A DNA stretch of 64,000 nt from Mycoplasma sp. 1018B (GCF_024582675.1 NZ_CP102084.1:310001-374000); one strand, 5' to 3'; counted from the stretch's first letter, positions 1 to 9,904 are shown. Translations and numbers: made by a program. The notes: generated from the sequence alone by a model not told the origin.

Positions 1-222
1 TTTATTAAAACTTCAACAGGTTTTTCAAGTCGTGGTGCTTCATTAGAAGATGTTCAAATCATGCAAAAAATTGCACAAGGTAGATTATTAATAAAAGCAG
101 CAGGTGGAATTTCTAATTTAAATGATTTAGAACAAATGTATCAAAGTGGCGCAACTAGATTTGGTACTTCTCGTTCAGTATCGATTCTAGAATCTACAGA
201 AGCTGACTCAAATTCATATTAA
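1..222 (+). CDS. deoC: Deoxyribose-phosphate aldolase, C-terminal part
   Basis: This class I aldolase cleaves 2-deoxyribose-5-phosphate to glyceraldehyde-3-phosphate and acetaldehyde in deoxynucleoside salvage. The gene is cut by the window start and 73 codons are visible. Two family signatures show: FIKTSTGF with the Schiff-base lysine, and LIKAAGGI with the second active-site lysine, followed by the typical GATRFGTS phosphate-binding end. It stops at TAA just before a hairpin terminator, so it closes a transcription unit. The call is firm; nothing can be said of the N-terminus. Confidence 0.95.
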   Translation, partial: FIKTSTGFSSRGASLEDVQIMQKIAQGRLLIKAAGGISNLNDLEQMYQSGATRFGTSRSVSILESTEADSNSY

Positions 223-234
223 TATTTAATTAAT

Positions 235-256
235 AAAACGGCTAATGCCGTTTTTA
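235..256 (+). terminator. Rho-independent terminator of deoC
   Basis: A perfect 8-bp stem (AAAACGGC/GCCGTTTT) with a TAAT loop runs into a T-rich stretch directly after the deoC stop. Confidence 0.85.
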
Positions 257-389
257 TATAAAATTATGAAAAAACTTAAATATTTTCACTTTTATTTTTT
301 AAAAATAACTATTTTTGTTTTAATAAACTAAAAATAGTAAAATTATATGATTGCATAAATAAATTATTCGATTAAAAAAAGAGGTATAC

Positions 390-1403
390 ATGTTCGAAGA
401 TTTTAAAAAAGATTTTATAAAAACAATAAAAAATGAAAGATATTCTAATCTTTTAAAATTATTTTCTGTGATAAATAAATTAACTTATATTTGAATGGAA
501 AATAATAATGTAGAAATAGTTAATTTACCAATTACAACTCAAAGTGTTACTAGTCCTATGGGATTAGGCAGCGACTCAAAACCTTATAAAGTTATTTCTA
601 AAAGTAATTTAAATTATGAATTTTATTTGGCTGATAGTATGCAATTTCACCTTGAATTAATGTTAAGAGCTAAAGATATTTCTAGTGTTGGATATATAAC
701 AAATACCTTTAGAGGAGAACAGGTTGATAATAGGCATTTACATCAGTTTAATCATTTTGAAATTGAAATGTTAGGTAATTTAAAAAAATGTAAAGAAAAA
801 ATTATTGATTACATTAAATTTATTGTTAATGAATTAATAAAAAAACATAAAAATTTAATTGATTTTTTTAATAATAATAATTCAAATAGATTAAAAAAAT
901 GATTATCTAATGAAGTTATAGATTTAAAACATGATCATGTTATTTCTTTATTAAGATTAGAATATCCACTTGGTATAGAAAAAATTTATTTAAATGAAAA
1001 TGATTTTATAGAAAGTGTTAATTCTAAGGGAGAACAATATTTAATAAATAAATTTAAAAATAATATTATTTGATTAAGCAACTTTCCATGACAATTAGTT
1101 CCTTTTTATCAAAAAATAGAAGAAGATTATGCGCTAAACTCTGATTTATTAATTGGAATAGGTGAAACTGTTGGTTCTGGACAAAGATGTATAACATATA
1201 AAGAGACATATGATTCAATACTAAAACACAATAATAATCCCAAACATTATGATTGATATCTAAAAATGAAGTTAGAATCCGAATTAGAAACATCTGGTTT
1301 TGGTTTAGGATTAGAAAGACTAGTACTTTTTATTATAGATGAAAAAGATATTAGAAATGTTCAGTTATTACCTAGAGAAACAGATAAGGAATTATTGCCT
1401 TAA
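390..1403 (+). CDS. Asparaginyl/aspartyl-tRNA synthetase-like catalytic core (no anticodon domain)
   Basis: This 337-residue protein aligns by eye with the class IIb synthetase catalytic domain. Motif 2 is at residues about 107-127 (FRGEQVDNR then HFEIEM). An AsnRS-type GSGQR segment is at 262-266, where AspRS would have GSIRI. Motif 3, with GFGLGLER, is at 303-310. The N-terminal OB-fold anticodon-binding domain is absent: the catalytic fold begins within about 45 residues of the start. Family knowledge says such stand-alone cores activate an amino acid with ATP without charging a tRNA anticodon specifically (archaeal AS-AR asparagine synthetase, EpmA). Start ATG follows an AAAGAGG ribosome site. 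It heads an operon, with the next gene 3 bases away. The substrate (Asp or Asn) and the acceptor are unknown. Confidence 0.8.
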
Positions 1404-1406
1404 TTT

Positions 1407-2111
1407 ATGATATATAGAAAAATTTTAAAATCTATTGATGACTTAATATCCGAATTTAATTTTTTATTTTCAGCAAATATTTCTTTAATATTAAAAGGAA
1501 GTTATATACTCGCTAAAAATAATATTTTAAAAAGATCTATAAATGATTTAGATTTTTGTTTCATATCAGATATAAAAGAAACAGATAAACAAAATTTTTT
1601 ACAGTGAATAACTAATAAATTATCTAATAGTAAATTTGATGGTAACTTATTAATTACCTATATATCTGATTTTAAAATAGAAATTGTAAGCTTAGAAACT
1701 ATAACTCTATCTTTTGTTAATAAAAATAATTATTTAAACAACATATATGAGATAAGTGTTAATTATGCTGTTTTACAAAAAATTTTATCTTTTGTTTATA
1801 TATTTTCTGATGATTTTAAACATGACAGGAATCGAAAAATTTCAGAATTAGTAAATGATTTAGAATCAGTATATAAATTTAATAGTAATTTAATTAAAGA
1901 AATAAAATCATGAGCACTATTAAGAAACGCAATAAATTTAAATTTATTTAATACTTTCTTTATTTATAAACATTATGACTATGATAAATATCATGTTAAA
2001 TATTTTAAATTTAAAAGTATAGAAAAATATTTAAATAATTATATATTTTCTGATATTAAAAAAATATATAAATTTATCAATAAGGAATATAAAAAAATAA
2101 TTATTTTTTAG
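1407..2111 (+). CDS. AbiEii-like nucleotidyltransferase
   Basis: A 234-residue protein with the hallmark of the AbiEii/AbiGii-type nucleotidyltransferase fold: LKGSYILA (G31, S32) followed by R-S-x-N-DLDF with the paired aspartates D47 and D49. Members transfer a nucleotide to RNA, protein or small molecules; the target here is unknown. It lies 3 bases after the synthetase-like gene. It ends in ATT TTT TAG inside a six-T run, and the next protein continues in the -1 frame without a normal start codon. A +1 T would fuse the two into one protein. It could be an antitoxin-less toxin relic, but the operon context argues for a biosynthetic role. Confidence 0.6.
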
Positions 2112-3037
2112 ATTTATTATTAAAAAATAATTCTTTAATAATAAAAAAAATTATTAGTTCTTATGAAAAACCTACTTTACCTGGATTTGAAATTAATTTT
2201 TTAACAAATGATTTCAATGTTAGAAGAGATAAAAAAAATAGTATTTTTTTTAATATTTCAAATAATAAAAAAGTAGTTTTTATTTCTCACTTAGATGAAG
2301 TGGGAGGAATAGTTGTAAATGGCAATATTTATAACTTAGGTACTATGAATTGAATAGATGGAATTTATAACGTATATGATAAAAAATCTAATTTTATTTT
2401 TGATATAAATTGCAATAAAAAAGATAATAACATTTTTTCAGCCGAAAAAAATAGAAAAATAAATAGACCTACTTTATTTTTTTCTGACAAAAAATCTAAT
2501 TCATTAAATAAAAATGATATATATCAAATATTCCCTTCTACAAAAACTATTGTTGATAAAGTATTTATTAAAAGTAGAAATTCTGACAATAGAATGTCAG
2601 TTGCTTGTATTTTGAGTTTAAATAGTTTTTCATCAATTAATTATATATTTACAACAAGAGAAGAAATATTATTACAATCTTCTAAAGAAAATAAAAATTG
2701 GATACAAAATAAAAAAATTAAATTAATTATTAATATCGAATCTTCAGAAAGTGATCAGTGGGATATTGGAGGTATATTAATAAGAGTTTCTGATACTTTT
2801 ACAGCTGTTAATTTATCATTACTAGAAAAACTAAAAACATTATGTAATAAATATTCACTACCATATCAGTTATATTTTGGATCTGGGTCTACTGATATTA
2901 CAGAACTACAATATGAAAACTCAATTACAATAACTTTACCTGCTGACAAAATTCATAGTTATGAGTCTAATGTTTTAAGTAAAAATATCTATTATATGTT
3001 AATTTTTATGGAGCTTATAAATGAAGAAATCCTTTAA
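2108..3037 (+). CDS. M42-family metallopeptidase-like protein (start unresolved)
   Basis: This open frame of about 309 codons keeps the M42 (glutamyl/deblocking aminopeptidase) metal and catalytic positions: SHLDEVGG, SDNRMS, TREE (the EE pair), an ESSESD segment, GSGSTD and DKIHS. It is shorter and more diverged than the second M42 enzyme at 38612-39694. The frame opens at 2093 and has no ATG, GTG or TTG before the conserved region. It either starts at a rare codon (TTA/ATA/ATT) or is made as a -1 frameshift extension of the preceding nucleotidyltransferase at the T6 run. It ends 17 bases inside the next gene. It may trim or hydrolyse the product of this operon, or confer self-protection; that is inference. 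Confidence 0.65.
2113..2145 (+). repeat. 12-bp perfect inverted repeat after the TTT TAG junction
   Basis: Arms TTTATTATTAAA (2113-2124) and TTTAATAATAAA (2134-2145) flank a 9-base loop, starting 2 bases after the nucleotidyltransferase stop. It could help a -1 frameshift into the peptidase frame, but the stem is all A/T and such repeats arise by chance in this genome. Confidence 0.4.
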
Positions 3038-4952
3038 TTTTAATCTTTTTAAATATGTTTCGGCAGTAGGAATATCATTAATCGGTTCTGAAGCATTCAA
3101 AATTTCTTCAGCAATTTATATATATAAAATATCTGGGGATTTTTGATTGGTTACTTTATTATATTTATTAATTCAATTGCCATCAATAATTATTTATATT
3201 TTTTCAAATAAATTAGTAAAAATTCTTAAAGATAAAATCGCATTATTATTAACTGATATTTTAAGTGCTTTTTTTCTATTTATAGTATTTATTATTTCTA
3301 TTTGATTTTTAACTTCTAACATCTTTTCAATTATATTAATTGTTTTATCAACTATACTGGGAACCATACATTCTTATCGTTTTATTCATTTAAAAAATAT
3401 TTTATATTATTTAGCTACAGATGAAAAAACTTTAAAATCTTTTAATATTGGTAATTCTCTTGCTACATCAATAGGTTTTGTTCTTTCGCCTTTAATGTCA
3501 TTTTATTTATATAATTATTTACAATTTTATTGACTGATAGTTTTTAATATTATTACTTATTTAATATCTGGTATATTGTATTGAAGTTTAAAACTTAATA
3601 TAAATTCAATTGAATTTTCTAAAAAAACTATTTCACAAGATAATAAAAAAACTAAATTATCAAGCTGAATATTTATTTTTTCTTTTTCTATTTTAATTGG
3701 TATATTACTTTATCCTAGACAAGCGGGATTAATACAATTTTTCGCATATATTAAAGATTATAACTATAATGAATGATCTTTTTGATTCACATTAACTATG
3801 TCAATAAGTGGTTTAATAGCTACTACTTTATTAATGATATTAAATCATTTTAATAAATCTAAAATAAAATTACATATACTAATGATAGTAATGCTTATTT
3901 TAGCTAGTTCATGAATTTTTATAGAAAAATTAACAACTTCTTCTTATGTTATTTTCACATATTATTTTTTGATCAACACTATTCAACAGTTTATTTTTAG
4001 TATCACATTACCAACCTTTTATTCTGAATCATACAAACTATTTAATAAAAAAGATTTTCATAAGCAAAATGGTTGATCACTAGCTACTAGAGTTATAGTT
4101 TCTAATTTACTTATAATTTTATTTACATTTTTTAACAATGAATTTAGTTATTATTGAGCATATTTAAGTTATTCGCTTATTATATTAATATTGTCAATAC
4201 TTATAATTACAACTTCATTAATTATTTTTAAAACAAATAATATTAATAAATTTTATTCTTCTAAAAAAACTTTTAATGATTATGAAGAATATACAAAAAA
4301 AGGTCTTTGAAATTCAGAAAAAAATATAATCAAAAAATATTTTTCTGATAATACAAAAGAATTAAAAATATACGATATTGGATGTGGACTAGGGAGAACT
4401 ACTTTTGAATTAAAAAAAATGTTCCCTAATTCTAAAATTGAAGCAATTGACATAAATAAAAAATTTATTAATACTTGCAAAAAAAGAAATTTTGATAATT
4501 CTATATTATTTAAGCATAAAAATATAATAGATAAAATTAATGAAAAAGAAAAATATGATTTTATTTTGTTTTCTTTTAATGGTTTGACAAATATTCTTGA
4601 AGAACAAAAAATAAGAATGGCTTTAAATAATATTTATAACTTGTTAAAAAAGAATGGGAAATTCATTTTTACTATACATGATATGTTTTCTACTGAAGAA
4701 TACAAAAATTATTGATTAGAAAAAGTAAAAGTTTATGACTTAGAGTTATTTTCTGAACAAAAAGTTCTATCAAATAAAGAAAACGATATATGAGTAAAAA
4801 ATAGATTTTACACACAAGAAGATATGAAAAAAATATTATCGGATGAATTTAATTTTAAAATTTTGGAAGTATCAAAAAGAGATGAAAAATTAGAAGAAGA
4901 ATGAGTTAAAAAATTATCCAAACCTTTATTATTTTATGTTGCACAAAAATAG
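3021..4952 (+). CDS. MFS-type transporter fused to SAM-dependent methyltransferase
   Basis: One uninterrupted frame encodes 643 residues. Residues 1 to about 410 are strongly hydrophobic with roughly 10-12 membrane segments and short basic loops, like a major-facilitator exporter. From about residue 415 the character changes to a soluble class I methyltransferase: motif I DIGCGLGRTT (D452), then EAIDINKKF, and YDFILFSFN followed by KKNGKFIF. The junction was read codon by codon and holds no stop. The gene starts inside the end of the M42-like gene, so translation is probably coupled. The fusion suggests methylation at the membrane next to export, or two consecutive steps for one small molecule. 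The substrate is unknown. Confidence 0.75.
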
Positions 4953-4993
4953 TTAACTTTATAAATATATAATTTTAGAGTTGACTATTTTTT
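4945..4993 (+). terminator. Terminator closing the 390-4952 operon
   Basis: AATAGTTAACT and AGTTGACTATT can pair with one G-T wobble and are followed by TTTTTT. Confidence 0.65.
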
Positions 4994-5077
4994 ATATTAA
5001 ATTTAAATTAATATTTCAAATAAAATATTTATTATGTATTAAAATTAATAAAGTTGAAATGAAAATAAAGGAAGAAG

Positions 5078-6088
5078 ATGAAATCAATAGAAAAATATAT
5101 TGCAACTTACTTTTTAAAAACTAAAGCTATTTTAGAAAAATATAATCCTAATAATATTATAAAATTGCAATTTTTCCAAAGACACAATCAAGCACTTCTT
5201 GGTGGTATGAATGAAGTTTTAGAATTATTAGAAAAATATACTGACATTTCAAAATATCAAATCAAATATTTGCCTGAGGGCACAATAATAAGTGCTAAAG
5301 AAATTGTTTTAGAATTAGAAGGCAAATATCAGGATTTTGGTATTATGGAAGGTTTGATTGATGGAATTTTATCACGTTCAACAACTATAGCAACTAATGC
5401 GTATGAGTGTGTTCAAGCGGCAAAAGGTAAACCAATAATTTTTATGGGTGATAGAATGGATCATTTTTTAATGCAAGAAAGAGATGGCGATGCTATAAGA
5501 TTGGCAGGTGTAAATATTATGTCAACTGATGCTCAAAATTTACCAAATAGTCAGTTGGAACCTTTTGGTTCATATCCTCATGCGTTAATTCAAAATTTTA
5601 ATGGTGATATTAAAGCTGTAACTAAAGCTTATTATGAGATGTTTCCTCAAGAAAATGTTATTTCTTTAATTGATTATCATAATGATGTAATTAGAGATGC
5701 TAGATTATCTTATGAAGCTATAGGAGATAAACTTTGAGGAGTGAGAGTAGATACATCCGCTTCTATGAAAGATCATATGTTTGATAATGAAGAAGATAAT
5801 CCTAAGTTTTATGGAGTTAATGTTGAACAAATAAAAAGATTAAGAAAAGCTTTGGATCAAATGGGAGCCAATAATGTTAAAATAACTGTTTCTTCTGGTT
5901 TTACTCCTGAAAAAATCAAAGAATTTGAAGATAATAACACTCCAGTAGATTTTTATGGTGTGGGTCAATTTATTTTTCAACCACGTTGTTATTTTTCCGC
6001 TGATGCAACGGTTTTAAATGGTCAAAATCAAGCTAAAGAAGGACGTCAATATCAAAACAATTCAAGATTAATTAGATATAGCAAATAA
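5078..6088 (+). CDS. pncB: Nicotinate phosphoribosyltransferase
   Basis: This enzyme joins nicotinate to PRPP, the first step of NAD salvage from the host. The 336-residue sequence shows the family pattern: FFQRHN near the N-terminus, the central FMGDRMDHF and GDGDA-like segments, the LIDYHND stretch, WGVRVDTSAS, and the C-terminal phosphate-binding ITVSSG and FYGVGQF motifs. Start ATG follows AAGGAAGAAG. Its stop overlaps the plsY start by one base (TAATG), so the two genes are coupled. A TGA tryptophan at 5735-5737 breaks it under the standard code. Confidence 0.9.
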
Positions 6089-6810
6089 TGATTATTTTTT
6101 ATAATGTCCTAATTAATTTAGCCTTTTTTATAGCTGGTTATTTATTCATTGGATCATTTAATACTTCAATTATTTTAAGTTATTTTTTCAAAAAAGATGA
6201 TGTAAGAAAATACCATAGTCAAAATGCAGGAGCTACCAACAGTTTGAGAACGTTTGGTAAACGTTTTGCTTTAATTGTTTTTATAATTGATTTTCTTAAA
6301 GTAGTGTTAACTGTTTTAATAGCTGCTTTAATAGTACATAATATAATTAATGTTTATTTTCCTTTTCAAGTTTTTGTATCTCCTCAAGTAGCAGGATTTG
6401 GGGTTGTTGTTGGACATATTTTTCCTATTTATTTTAAATTTAAAGGCGGCAAAGGTGTTGTGTGTGCAGCGTCGTTAATTTTAATGATAAACGTTATTGC
6501 TTTCATTATTGCTTCAATAATTTTCTTTAGTATTTTAGTTAAAAGAAAAATAGTTTCATTAGCATCAATTAGTGTAGCATTAGTTATGTTGCCAATGATG
6601 TATAATCCTTGATTTACACAAGGAATTTTAGGATTTTGAATTAATAATGTAGAACATAATGATGATATTATTAAATTTTTAGTTTCTTATTGATATGTAA
6701 CACCTATTATTTTTACTTTGACAGCACTTTTAGTCATAATAATGCATCATTCGAATATAAAAAGATTAATTAAAAAAGAAGAAAGAACATTAAATTTAAA
6801 TAAAGAATAA
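6088..6810 (+). CDS. plsY: Acyl-phosphate:glycerol-3-phosphate acyltransferase
   Basis: PlsY makes lysophosphatidate, the first membrane phospholipid precursor. The 240-residue protein is a multi-span membrane protein with the three family motifs: GSFNTS near the N-terminus, the central HSQNAGATNSLRTFG glycerol-phosphate motif, and GHIFPIYFKFKGGKGV. Start ATG overlaps the previous stop. A hairpin terminator follows the stop. Confidence 0.93.
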
Positions 6811-6814
6811 CATC

Positions 6815-6845
6815 AAAATATCCATAAAATATTGGATATTTTTTA
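6815..6845 (+). terminator. Terminator after plsY
   Basis: A 9-bp stem AAAATATCC/GGATATTTT with a 10-base loop, ending in T. Confidence 0.75.
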
Positions 6846-6897
6846 AATATTTTTTCTATATATATATATATATATATCTTATTAAAAAATATGTTTT

Positions 6898-7521
6898 TTA
6901 TCTTCCTTTTCTTTGTTTATATTCTATTTTGTTATTGTTTAAATCATATATTAAAGAAGTATGTACCCCATTATTAATATCATCTAAAAACCACCTATAA
7001 ATAACAGAGACATAACTTTTGACTAAATTATTAATATCTGGGTACGACGTATAATATTTGTCGTTATCATCATCTATTTCTTGTAGTTGTTTATCTTGTT
7101 GGAAGAAAAGTGCTTTCTCGATAAAATATTTAGTATCGCTGGCGTAAAAATCCTTTAATAACAAAAACTTGTTGGTGTTAGAAAAGTCTTTATCTATGCT
7201 TTGACAATGTTTAGTCGCGATTTCTTGATAAAATCATTCATTATTTTTTTTATCAAACAGACTATTAACCTCATCTTCACTTAAATAACCTTGACTATCA
7301 GGAATAAAAAAGTCTTTATTATTAATAATACTTTTAATTTCTTTTAAATAATCTTGATAAATTTCTTTAAATTTTTTATCTCACTTGGTTAGTTTTAATG
7401 AAGTATGTGGGACATAATAAAAATTATTTTTAAATCTTTCAAACTCCTTTTCATTGTTCAAATAACTATCTATGATAATATTAATATTTTCAGGTTTGTA
7501 TTTTTTTACGTAATCATTCAT
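6898..7521 (-). CDS. Hypothetical protein, 207 aa
   Basis: I recognise no family. The protein is soluble, rich in Lys, Asp, Asn and Tyr, and has no signal peptide or membrane segment. Start ATG at 7521 follows GGAG at a good distance and two TGA tryptophan codons lie inside. It contains an acidic cluster (EIDDDNDKYY). It is read towards plsY, with a TA-dinucleotide run (about 6857-6878) between them. The isolated position next to a decayed lipoprotein suggests accessory content. Confidence 0.65.
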
Positions 7522-7632
7522 TTCTTATCTCCATTATTTATAACCTATTATATTGTAATATAAACAAGTATTTGTTTTGTTTTAAACCAAAATAAACAAA
7601 AAACAAAGTTTAACATTTTGTCATTCTTTTTC

Positions 7633-8077
7633 TTATACTTCTAAATTGATGACTAATTCTTCATTATCAGCATAATTAGAAAGTTTTTGTTTATTCCTTT
7701 TAAAGTCATTAATTCTTCTAATTTTTCATTTAATAAACCAAGTTTTTCATTTGAACTTAATTTTCTATTATCAATTATTTTTTGTTTTTCTAAACAATTA
7801 TTCATTCAAAAATCTAACTACTCATTTTCCTTTTGAATTAAATTTAAACTACTTAAATCAATTTCATTAAGTGCTATTCTTGCTTTTTGGATTGTTTCCA
7901 AATCATGCAATGTTTTTGGTTGAATATTTTGTATCATTTCTTTTTTACTTTGTTCTATTTCTTCTTCAAAATTTCTTCTTGTGTTTTAGCACAACAAGAA
8001 ATGACAATCATAGAAAATAAACCAGTAATAACAACTGCTTCTAAACCTAAACCAACTAATTTTTTAAATAATTTCAT
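7633..8077 (-). pseudogene. Decayed small lipoprotein
   Basis: From ATG at 8077 the frame gives MKLFKKLVGLGLEA, a hydrophobic stretch and the lipobox MIVISC. It then meets TAG after about 40 codons. The coding pattern continues in other frames (EEIEQSKKEMIQNIQ, then a TAG, then coiled-coil-like NEKLEELM and finally NEELVINLEV) with at least two frameshifts and one stop. The parts together would be a lipoprotein of about 148 residues with a helical body. Confidence 0.7.
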
Positions 8078-8432
8078 AATTTCAATGTTTCTTTTGATAT
8101 TTTGTTTTTATTCTTATATATATATATATATGTTAAAAATATAAATAAATTTAAAGAAAACATTTTTTATTGCTAAAATTCAAATCATTAAAATTTAAAA
8201 AAATAATTACTGAAATTAAAAATAATAATTTTACTGCATATTAATGAAATTGATGTTTATTATGATAGTTCTATTATATTTCAATTTTTTTATTTAAAGA
8301 TTTTAAAAAATTTAGATCAATATCATATTGATAAATTAATTAAAAAAAGTTTTATATTCTAAATTTGAAAATACTATGTTATATTTTTATATCATTAATA
8401 AATAAACAACTAAAAAATAATATTAAAATAAA
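8078..8432 (+). other. Gene-poor AT-rich stretch
   Basis: It holds a TA-dinucleotide run (8114-8132). A short region around 8235-8360 could encode a fragment (INEIDVYYDSSIIF...) without a start codon, perhaps a gene relic. I see no RNA gene. Confidence 0.4.
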
Positions 8433-8480
8433 AAAACACCTTTTATTTAAACTTGCCAGTTTATTTAATAGGTGTTTTAA
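8433..8480 (-). terminator. Terminator of infC-rpmI-rplT
   Basis: AAAACACC (8433-8440) pairs with GGTGTTTT (8471-8478) around a partly paired interior. It sits just past the rplT stop on the minus strand. Confidence 0.75.
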
Positions 8481-8489
8481 AAAATATTT

Positions 8490-8837
8490 TTAAGCCTCTT
8501 TAGCTAAATTAATTAATAATTTAAATGTATTTGGTTCATTAATAGCAAGTTCTGAAAGCATTTTACGGTTAACAATAATGTTAGCTCTTTTTAAACCATT
8601 AATAAATCTAGAATAACTTAAACCCTCAGCTCTTGTAGCTGCATTAATACGAGCAATTCAAAGTTTTCTAAAATTACGTTTAACTTGTTTTCTATCTCTA
8701 AAAGCATAAGTTCATGATTTAACTACTGCTTGTTTTGCTACTTTATAACCAATTGATTTATGTCCAAAATAACCTTTTGCTAATTTTATTCATTTTTTAC
8801 GTCTTGCTCTTGTAACTGTTCCACCTTTTACTCTCAT
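8490..8837 (-). CDS. rplT: 50S ribosomal protein L20
   Basis: A 115-residue basic protein beginning [20 protein letters not shown], with the conserved YRDRK-like [17 protein letters not shown] segment and the INAA/RFINGLK motif. L20 binds 23S rRNA early in large-subunit assembly and in Firmicutes represses its own operon through the leader mRNA. It is the last gene of infC-rpmI-rplT. Start ATG follows AAAGGAGAAAT. Confidence 0.97.
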
Positions 8838-8897
8838 TATTTCTCCTTTACAACAAAATAATTAAATTACTGTAATAGTCAATAAATGTAAAAGTTA

Positions 8898-9086
8898 TTA
8901 AAACATAGCTTTAAATCTTTTTAGATCAGAAGCATGCATTAAAGCACGTTTACGAGAATGACGTTTTTGTTTAATAGTCTTATTTTGGGCTAAATGTGAA
9001 CGATAAGCTTGTTCACGTAGAACTTTACCAGTTCCTGTAACTTTAATACGTTTTTTTAACGCACTTTTAGTTTTCATTTTAGGCAT
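8898..9086 (-). CDS. rpmI: 50S ribosomal protein L35
   Basis: A 62-residue basic protein starting [13 protein letters not shown], with the family [12 protein letters not shown] and the terminal DLKRFKAM. It is the middle gene of the conserved IF3-L35-L20 operon and follows an AAGGAGAG ribosome site. Confidence 0.97.
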   Translation of the reverse strand: MPKMKTKSALKKRIKVTGTGKVLREQAYRSHLAQNKTIKQKRHSRKRALMHASDLKRFKAMF

Positions 9087-9128
9087 AATCTCTCCTTAAA
9101 AAGTAGAGTGTGAATGTAGAATTCAACT

Positions 9129-9740
9129 TTAATCAACTCTAACTTTATCTTTTGTAGTTGATTTATCTACTAAGTTATTTTCTTTTTTGTATTTGCTTAT
9201 TTTAGTTTTATTAGGTTGCAAATATAGATCTAAAAATCTTTCATTAACTAATGTTGCTTCTTTGGTAATGTCTGAAATATCTTCAAGTAATGCATAGAAT
9301 TGGTTCAATTTTTCTTCACCTAATTCTTTTCTTGCTAATTCTCTACCTCTGAATTTTAAACTAACTTTAATTCTATCGCCTTCTAAAAGAAACTCACGAG
9401 CTTTTTTAGCTTTAACTTTTAAATCATTATCACCTATCATAGGTGTTAATCTAATTTGGCGGTTTTGTACAAAAGTTTGTTTTTCTTTATTAGCTTTTTC
9501 TTTCTTTTTACGTTCGTATTTAAATTTTCCATAATCTAACATACGAACAATAGGTTTAGGATCTACACTTATTAAAACTAAATCTAATTTTTTTTCTTTT
9601 GCTTTTTCAATAGCTTCTAATGTGTTAGATACACCAATTTTTTCACCATTTTCACCAATTACAAAAACTTTCTCAAAAGGAATATTTTCATTAATCATAT
9701 GTTCTGGTGTAGGTTTTTTACTTTTGTTATTTACTTGAAT
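9129..9740 (-). CDS. infC: Translation initiation factor IF-3 (ATT start)
   Basis: IF-3 keeps 30S subunits free and proofreads start codons. The family core is clear: NENIPFEKVFVI, a GEKIGV segment, LDLVLISVDPKP, VRMLDYGKFKYE, the NDLKVKAKKA linker and a C-terminal lobe with VSLKFRGRELA. The first ATG (9698) would begin right at the conserved core. The frame is open further upstream, and an AGGAG ribosome site (9747-9751) sits six bases before ATT at 9740 (ATT at 9743 would be only three away). An ATT start is the classic self-regulating start of infC in other bacteria, because IF-3 rejects it. The gene would encode 203 residues. Confidence 0.9.
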   Translation of the reverse strand: MQVNNKSKKPTPEHMINENIPFEKVFVIGENGEKIGVSNTLEAIEKAKEKKLDLVLISVDPKPIVRMLDYGKFKYERKKKEKANKEKQTFVQNRQIRLTPMIGDNDLKVKAKKAREFLLEGDRIKVSLKFRGRELARKELGEEKLNQFYALLEDISDITKEATLVNERFLDLYLQPNKTKISKYKKENNLVDKSTTKDKVRVD

Positions 9741-9764
9741 AATAAACTCCTAAATAGATAAATT

Positions 9765-9880
9765 TTTTATATACTACTTAAAATACACTGACTTTAATTG
9801 TAGCTTAAGACCCAAGATAAATATTATCTTCGGGTGAGATAATTCTACTTTCTGCAATTATTAATATTGCTTTTTTATTC
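9765..9880 (-). promoter_or_regulatory. Structured infC leader, L20-type candidate
   Basis: The transcript ahead of infC can fold an ACCCGAAGATA/TATCTTGGGT hairpin (about 9809-9836) in an otherwise AT-only region, with further short pairings on each side. Position and local G+C fit the ribosomal L20 leader that controls infC-rpmI-rplT in Firmicutes. I have not matched the consensus base by base. Confidence 0.5.
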
Positions 9881-9904
9881 TAACATATTTTTTATTTTTT
9901 AAAA

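Noticed and set aside
390-1403. Housekeeping asparaginyl-tRNA synthetase or AsnA
   Set aside because: The anticodon-binding domain is missing, so it is not a normal AsnRS. The motifs 2 and 3 and the GSGQR segment are of AsnRS type, not of E. coli AsnA type.
6857-6878. TA-dinucleotide run as a phase-variation switch
   Set aside because: It lies between two gene 3' ends (plsY and the minus-strand hypothetical), where length change would not alter a promoter or frame. A similar run at 8114-8132 is also outside genes.
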